From Tannerellaceae bacterium (GTDB lineage Bacteria > Bacteroidota > Bacteroidia > Bacteroidales > Tannerellaceae), in NCBI GenBank assembly GCA_031279915.1, contig JAITHO010000126.1, forward strand, positions 1 to 10,731: a DNA stretch of 10,731 nt, written 5' to 3'. The notes under the pieces are model-generated. The model saw only the letters and a program-made list of their open reading frames with translations, had not been told where the DNA came from and searched no databases. The position numbers and the translations under genes were made by a program. Within the stretch, counting starts at the first letter, position 1; every line of letters starts with the position of its first letter. Shown here piece by piece: positions 6,651 to 10,731 of the stretch.

Positions 6651-7882
6651 GCGAAGAGAAGGGGAAAAGTTTCAAGTCGATGCTTTTGAGCGGCGACAGG
6701 GTTATATGGATAATCTTCCTGCTAATGTGCCTTGTGTCGTTCGTTGAAGTATTCAGCGCGAGTACATCTTTGGCGCATAAGGATGGCAACTATTGGTCGC
6801 CCATTATCCGTCATGGCCAGATGCTAATAGGCGGTATCTTCATAGCGAAGGTGATGCAATACCTGCCCTTCCGAGTGTTTACGATTGGCAACTGGCTGCA
6901 TTTGCTGTCCATCGTCCTGCTCATTCTGACGCTCTTCATCGGCAAAGAGATCAACGACTCCAAGCGCTGGCTGGCGCTGTTTGGATTGCAGTTCCAGCCA
7001 TCGGAAGTGGCCAAGCTCACGACTGTGATCTTCATTGCCTATTGCCTGAGCGTTCGGCGTCAGTATACGGAGGCGCGTATGTTCAGGTACATTCTGATAG
7101 GAACATTCACGGTGGCGGGACTGATAGTTACCGAGAATGTTTCGACGGCGGCTTATGTGATTATCTTCAGCTACGTGCTGATGTTCATCGGAGGAATATC
7201 CGCCAAGCGAATGATTTCGCTTACCCTTGTGATAGCCTTTTGCGGAGCATTGTTTGCCGGATCGCTATTCACAATGAAAGACGAGTGGATAGCCAAGTAT
7301 AACTTCCTCCAGAAATCGAAGAACAGGATACTGGAATTTTCCAAGCCCTCGGCGGCTCTCAATCCTGAGACCTACGTCATCACCGACTATAACCGGCAGG
7401 AAACCTACTCGAAGATCGCCATAGCTAACGGCAGCAGCGGTATGTTTCCGGGAATGGGCCAGCAGCGCAGCACTCTTCCGCTGGCCTACGCTGATTACAT
7501 TTACGCGATTATCATCGAGGAGCTGAGCGTGGCGGGCGGAATAATCATCATGATCCTGTACATCGTCCTGCTCTTTAGAGTGGGACGCATCGCGCAGAAG
7601 TGCGACAAGCTATTCCCAAAGTATCTCGTCATGGGATGCGGACTGATGATAGGCATGCAGGCCTTTATGAACATGGCCAGCGTTGTTGGGCTCTTTCCTG
7701 TTATGGGACAGCCATTGCCTCTCATCAGCCACGGAGGAACGAGCACTATCATCACCTGCACTTATTTCGGCATCATCCTCAGCGTAAGCCACACTATCAA
7801 TAAAGAAGATGAGAAAGTAGACGAAGAGGAGGAGGATGATCTCCCCTCGCCATCAAATCAAGAACAAACCAATGAAACCTGA
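6632..7882 (+). CDS. ftsW: Septal peptidoglycan glycosyltransferase FtsW (SEDS family)
   Basis: FtsW polymerises lipid II into glycan strands at the division site together with the transpeptidase FtsI. The 416-residue protein is strongly hydrophobic with about ten membrane segments from residue 24 to 390. Family marks are KRWLALFGLQFQPSEVAKL (111-129), TENVSTA (167-173), the large periplasmic loop ending in LPLAYADYIYAIIIEEL (282-298), where Asp288 corresponds to the catalytic Asp of SEDS polymerases, and GQPLPLISHGGTS (359-371). The cytoplasmic tail (391-416) is very acidic (KEDEKVDEEEEDD), then rich in Ser, Pro and Gln. The ATG at 6632 overlaps murD by 19 bp; ATG 6680 (residue 17) is an alternative start that would still keep all membrane segments. 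The 3' end overlaps murG by 11 bp. Confidence 0.96.
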   Translation: MRSQPVSEEKGKSFKSMLLSGDRVIWIIFLLMCLVSFVEVFSASTSLAHKDGNYWSPIIRHGQMLIGGIFIAKVMQYLPFRVFTIGNWLHLLSIVLLILTLFIGKEINDSKRWLALFGLQFQPSEVAKLTTVIFIAYCLSVRRQYTEARMFRYILIGTFTVAGLIVTENVSTAAYVIIFSYVLMFIGGISAKRMISLTLVIAFCGALFAGSLFTMKDEWIAKYNFLQKSKNRILEFSKPSAALNPETYVITDYNRQETYSKIAIANGSSGMFPGMGQQRSTLPLAYADYIYAIIIEELSVAGGIIIMILYIVLLFRVGRIAQKCDKLFPKYLVMGCGLMIGMQAFMNMASVVGLFPVMGQPLPLISHGGTSTIITCTYFGIILSVSHTINKEDEKVDEEEEDDLPSPSNQEQTNET

Positions 7883-10337
7883 AAGAATTATTATCAGCGG
7901 AGGCGGCACGGGCGGGCATATCTTCCCAGCCCTATCTATTGCTAACGCCTTCCGCGAGCGATTCCCCGAGATTGAGATACTCTTTGTTGGGGCCGACAAT
8001 CGCATGGAGATGGAACGCATACCGGCGGCAGGCTATCCAATCAAAGGCCTCCCCATTATGGGCTTTGACCGACGAAGGCCGTGGCGCAACTTTAAGGTTA
8101 TAGCCAGGCTTGTGAGGAGCTTACGGATGGCCCGCAGGATATTGGGCGAATTTAAGCCCGACTTCGTTGTGGGAGTCGGAGGCTATGCCAGCGGTCCGCT
8201 CTTATGGGCAGCCTCAGCTTTGAAGATCCCTGTCTTCATACAAGAACAGAACTCGTATGCCGGCATAACGAACAAGCTCTTGGGGAAGAAGGCCGCGGGC
8301 ATCTTCGTTTCTTATGAAGGCATGGAGAAGTTCTTCCCCTCCGGAAAGATCATCCTTGCCGGCAATCCTGTACGCAAAGACTTGGAGGCGGCAGCCGGAA
8401 AGCGCTCCGAGGCTTGCGCCTTTTTCGGCCTATCGCCTGATCGGACAACGTTGCTAGCCGTTGGCGGCAGCCTTGGAGCAAGTACAATCAACAGGAGTAT
8501 CGGCGCCGGACTAGAATATCTTCGGAAGGCCGACATTCAGCTGATATGGCAAACCGGTCGCAATTATATAGACGAAGCTCGGAGGATAGTCGAGCAGCAG
8601 GGCGCAAGTTCCTACGTTTGGGTATCTGATTTCATAAGCAGGATGGACTACGCATATACAGCCGCCAGCTTAGTGATCTCCCGCGCAGGAGCCGGAACCA
8701 TTTCCGAACTCTGCTTGCTGGGCAAACCGGCCATACTTATTCCGTCGCCAAACGTGGCTGAGGATCATCAAACCAAGAACGCTATGGCCCTCGTTGTCCG
8801 AGGGGCCGCCATATTCATTGCCGACAAAGAGGCCGAGCATCTCCTTATTCCCATGGCAATCACTCAGACCAAGGATGCCGCATCGCTGGCTAAGCTCGGC
8901 CAAAAGATAAGAGCCATGGCTCGACCTCGCAGCGACCGGCTTATCGTTGAATCTATATTGACAATGCTGGGAGAAGCCTTCTATTTCGTTGGAGCCGGAG
9001 GAATAGGAATGAGCGCTATCCTGCGATACTATCTTTCGAAAGGAAAAGCCGTGGGAGGATACGACAAAACTCCGTCGAGCCTCACCGAGCAGCTGATCGG
9101 CGAAGGAGCCCTTATCCACTACGACGACAACGCCAATCTCATTCCCGAAGCCTTCAGATCGCCGCAAACAACCACCGTGATATATACCCCTGCCGTTCCC
9201 GATTCGCATGGCGAGCTGAATTGGTTTCGCAGCCGCAACTTCACTATCATGAAGCGAAGCGAAGCGCTTGGAGCAATAACGCGAGCCTCGCGGGCGCTTT
9301 GTGTGGCTGGAACCCATGGCAAAACAACTACGTCGTCGATGATTGCTCACTTGCTGAAGCAATCTCCTGTTGACTGCAGCGCCTTTCTGGGAGGCATCCT
9401 CAAGAACTACGGAACGAACCTGCTATTGTCCGACAAAAGCGATCTGACGGTGGTGGAAGCCGACGAGTACGATCGCTCCTTCCTGCATCTCCAGCCCTGG
9501 ATGGCCATCATCACATCAGCCGACCCCGATCATCTCGACATCTACGGAACGCCGGAAGCCTATCGCCAAGCCTTCGAACAGTTCACCTCCCTCATCCGTC
9601 CCGGCGGCTGCCTCATAATGAAGCAGGGCGTCGACATCTCGCCACGGCTCCAGGATGACGTTCGGCTATATACCTATTCAATAGGTGAGGAAAGCGATTT
9701 TGGGGCGGATAATATCCGTGTCGGAGGCGGCGAGATCATCTTCGACGCCATCCTGCCCGACGACGGTCGCATCAGCGATATCCATCTTGGAGTACCCGTG
9801 CGGATAAACATCGAGAACGCCATTGCAGCCATAGCCGTGGCACGACTGAATGGAGCAGGCGACGAAGATATACGGCAAGCTATGGCGAGCTTCAGAGGCT
9901 CCGAACGCCGGTTCGACTTCCATATCAAGCGCGATGATTTGGTTCTCATCGACGACTATGCCCATCATCCGGCCGAATTGCAGGCAAGCATAAGCTCCGT
10001 GCGCGAGCTCTATGCCGGAAGGAAAATCACCGGCATTTTTCAGCCCCACCTCTATTCTCGCACCCGCGACTTCGCCGACGACTTTGCCGCCGCCCTCTCC
10101 CTCCTCGACGAGCTGATCCTCCTCGACATCTATCCCGCCCGCGAAGAGCCCATTCCAGGCGTAAGCTCCCTGATAATATTCGATAAGGTAGCCATCCCGA
10201 ATAAGGTTCTCTGCACAAAAGAACAATTGCTCAAAGAGATGGCCGACCGAACCAACGACATCGTCATAATGCTTGGAGCCGGAGATATCGACCGGCTTGT
10301 AGAACCCCTAAAGCATCTATTATTAAATGGGAAATAA
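7872..10337 (+). CDS. murG-murC: Fused MurG-MurC: lipid II-forming GlcNAc transferase joined to UDP-MurNAc--L-alanine ligase
   Basis: One uninterrupted frame of 821 codons encodes two normally separate enzymes. Residues 1-364 are a full MurG (adds GlcNAc to lipid I at the inner membrane face): GGGTGGHIFPA (10-20), VGVGGYASGP (100-109), GGSLGAS (198-204), and RAGAGTISEL with Glu279 (271-280), followed by AEDHQTKNA (296-304). Residues 365-821 are a full MurC (first amino acid ligase, UDP-MurNAc + L-Ala): GAGGIGMSA (374-382), P-loop AGTHGKTTT (479-487), ADEYDRSF (530-537), SADPDHLDIYG (549-559), GSERRFD (676-682), DDYAHHPAE (694-702), and IFQPHLYSRTRDF (722-734). Both halves have near-normal lengths and all visible key residues. 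The junction ILTM-LGEAFYFVGAGG has no linker: the terminal MurG helix runs straight into the first MurC strand. ATG 7872 is preferred to the in-frame ATG at 7836, which is buried in ftsW; it overlaps the ftsW stop (ATGAAACCTGA). ATG 8964 (residue 365) could additionally start a free MurC. Confidence 0.93.
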   Translation: MKPERIIISGGGTGGHIFPALSIANAFRERFPEIEILFVGADNRMEMERIPAAGYPIKGLPIMGFDRRRPWRNFKVIARLVRSLRMARRILGEFKPDFVVGVGGYASGPLLWAASALKIPVFIQEQNSYAGITNKLLGKKAAGIFVSYEGMEKFFPSGKIILAGNPVRKDLEAAAGKRSEACAFFGLSPDRTTLLAVGGSLGASTINRSIGAGLEYLRKADIQLIWQTGRNYIDEARRIVEQQGASSYVWVSDFISRMDYAYTAASLVISRAGAGTISELCLLGKPAILIPSPNVAEDHQTKNAMALVVRGAAIFIADKEAEHLLIPMAITQTKDAASLAKLGQKIRAMARPRSDRLIVESILTMLGEAFYFVGAGGIGMSAILRYYLSKGKAVGGYDKTPSSLTEQLIGEGALIHYDDNANLIPEAFRSPQTTTVIYTPAVPDSHGELNWFRSRNFTIMKRSEALGAITRASRALCVAGTHGKTTTSSMIAHLLKQSPVDCSAFLGGILKNYGTNLLLSDKSDLTVVEADEYDRSFLHLQPWMAIITSADPDHLDIYGTPEAYRQAFEQFTSLIRPGGCLIMKQGVDISPRLQDDVRLYTYSIGEESDFGADNIRVGGGEIIFDAILPDDGRISDIHLGVPVRINIENAIAAIAVARLNGAGDEDIRQAMASFRGSERRFDFHIKRDDLVLIDDYAHHPAELQASISSVRELYAGRKITGIFQPHLYSRTRDFADDFAAALSLLDELILLDIYPAREEPIPGVSSLIIFDKVAIPNKVLCTKEQLLKEMADRTNDIVIMLGAGDIDRLVEPLKHLLLNGK

Positions 10338-10343
10338 AACAAA

Positions 10344-10731
10344 CCTTGACCAGAGAAACAGAAGCTTCCCGCAACCGATCAACAGATGTAGTTGGGCCGA
10401 ACTTTTTTCCCGCAAGCCAATCACATCTGTATTTTTAGCCAGGAAATTTCCCGCAAGCCAATCACATCTGTATTTTTGGCCAGGAAATTTCCCGCAAGCC
10501 AATCAGAAAAAAATTTTTCGTCCGGAAATTTTCCGCAAAGAAATTACAAATGGTTTTTTCGTCCGGAAATTTTCCGCAAGGAAATAACAAATGGTTTTTT
10601 CGTCCGGAAATATTCCGCAAGGAAATTACATCTGTTGTTTTGGCCAGGAAATTTTCCGGAAGGAAATTACAAATGGTTTTTTCGTCCGGAAATTTTCCGG
10701 AAGGAAATTACATCTGTTGTTTTGGCCAGGA
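10344..10731 (+). repeat. 41-bp tandem array following murC, runs past right edge
   Basis: The anchor CGCAAG, or its variants CGCAAC, CGCAAA and CGGAAG, begins at 10370, 10411, 10452, 10493, 10534, 10575, 10616, 10657 and 10698: nine copies at exactly 41 bp. Each unit carries a short inverted repeat of the form CCGGAAATTTTCCGG (7-bp arms around one base), exact in units near 10650-10700 and as GGAAATTTCC in earlier ones. The linker exists in two types that are interspersed: ACATCTGT..TTTTGGCCAGG and ACAAATGGTTTTTTCGTCCGG. The first two units are degenerate. The array starts within about 10 bp of the murC stop. Open frames across it (for example on the + strand to 10587) are repeat translations, not genes. 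No ftsQ, terminator or other gene is visible before the window ends. Confidence 0.93.

Noticed and set aside
7836..7871. Upstream in-frame ATG for the MurG-MurC frame
   Set aside because: The extra 12 residues lie wholly within ftsW and have no MurG character; the ATG at 7872 gives the normal MurG N-terminus just before GGGTGGH.
8670..9362. Long minus-strand open frame (230 codons) opposite the MurG-MurC joint
   Set aside because: It is antisense to two highly conserved enzymes and its translation matches no family; it is a codon-usage shadow. Other minus-strand frames opposite the accessory and mur genes were dropped for the same reason.
10327..10587. 86-codon open frame through the second array
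   Set aside because: It is a translation of 41-bp repeats, 41 not being a multiple of three, starts inside murC, and resembles no protein family.

Overview
The window looks like a chromosomal piece from a member of the Bacteroidota, most likely Bacteroidales. The evidence is the gene order mraY-murD-ftsW-murG-murC, a 420-residue MraY with the long extra loop typical of this phylum, and the lack of Shine-Dalgarno sequences ahead of tightly packed genes. I cannot name genus or species.

Layout, all genes on the + strand. (1) Bases 1-3301 hold a compact four-gene accessory operon: the C-terminal part of an SMC/ABC-type AAA ATPase (cut by the left edge), a DUF4276-like protein with TOPRIM-type acidic motifs, a second complete small ATPase, and a DUF4435 protein, the family of the PARIS effector AriB. 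This gives two consecutive 'ATPase + TOPRIM-like partner' pairs, the architecture of several anti-phage systems (OLD/Gabija-like, PARIS-like). A defence role is inference. (2) Bases 3332-3912 are a non-coding array of 14 copies of the palindrome TGTAACGTTACA, spaced 41 or 42 bp apart. (3) Bases 4043-10337 are the mraY-murD-ftsW-murG-murC segment of the division and cell wall (dcw) cluster. murD to murC overlap one another, and murG and murC are joined into one 821-codon reading frame with no stop and no linker. (4) From about 10344 to the right edge there is a second array, with a period of exactly 41 bp and a different unit. It begins just after the murC stop, where ftsQ would be expected in related genomes.

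The cell wall genes form one pathway: MurC starts and MurD continues the UDP-MurNAc-peptide, MraY moves it to the lipid carrier (lipid I), MurG adds GlcNAc (lipid II), and FtsW polymerises lipid II at the septum. The most unusual points are the MurG-MurC fusion, the helically phased palindrome array upstream of mraY, the evidence that both flanking arrays belong to one repeat family (same period, shared CCCGCAA(A)GCCAAT block), and the double ATPase/TOPRIM-type operon sitting directly upstream of an essential cluster.
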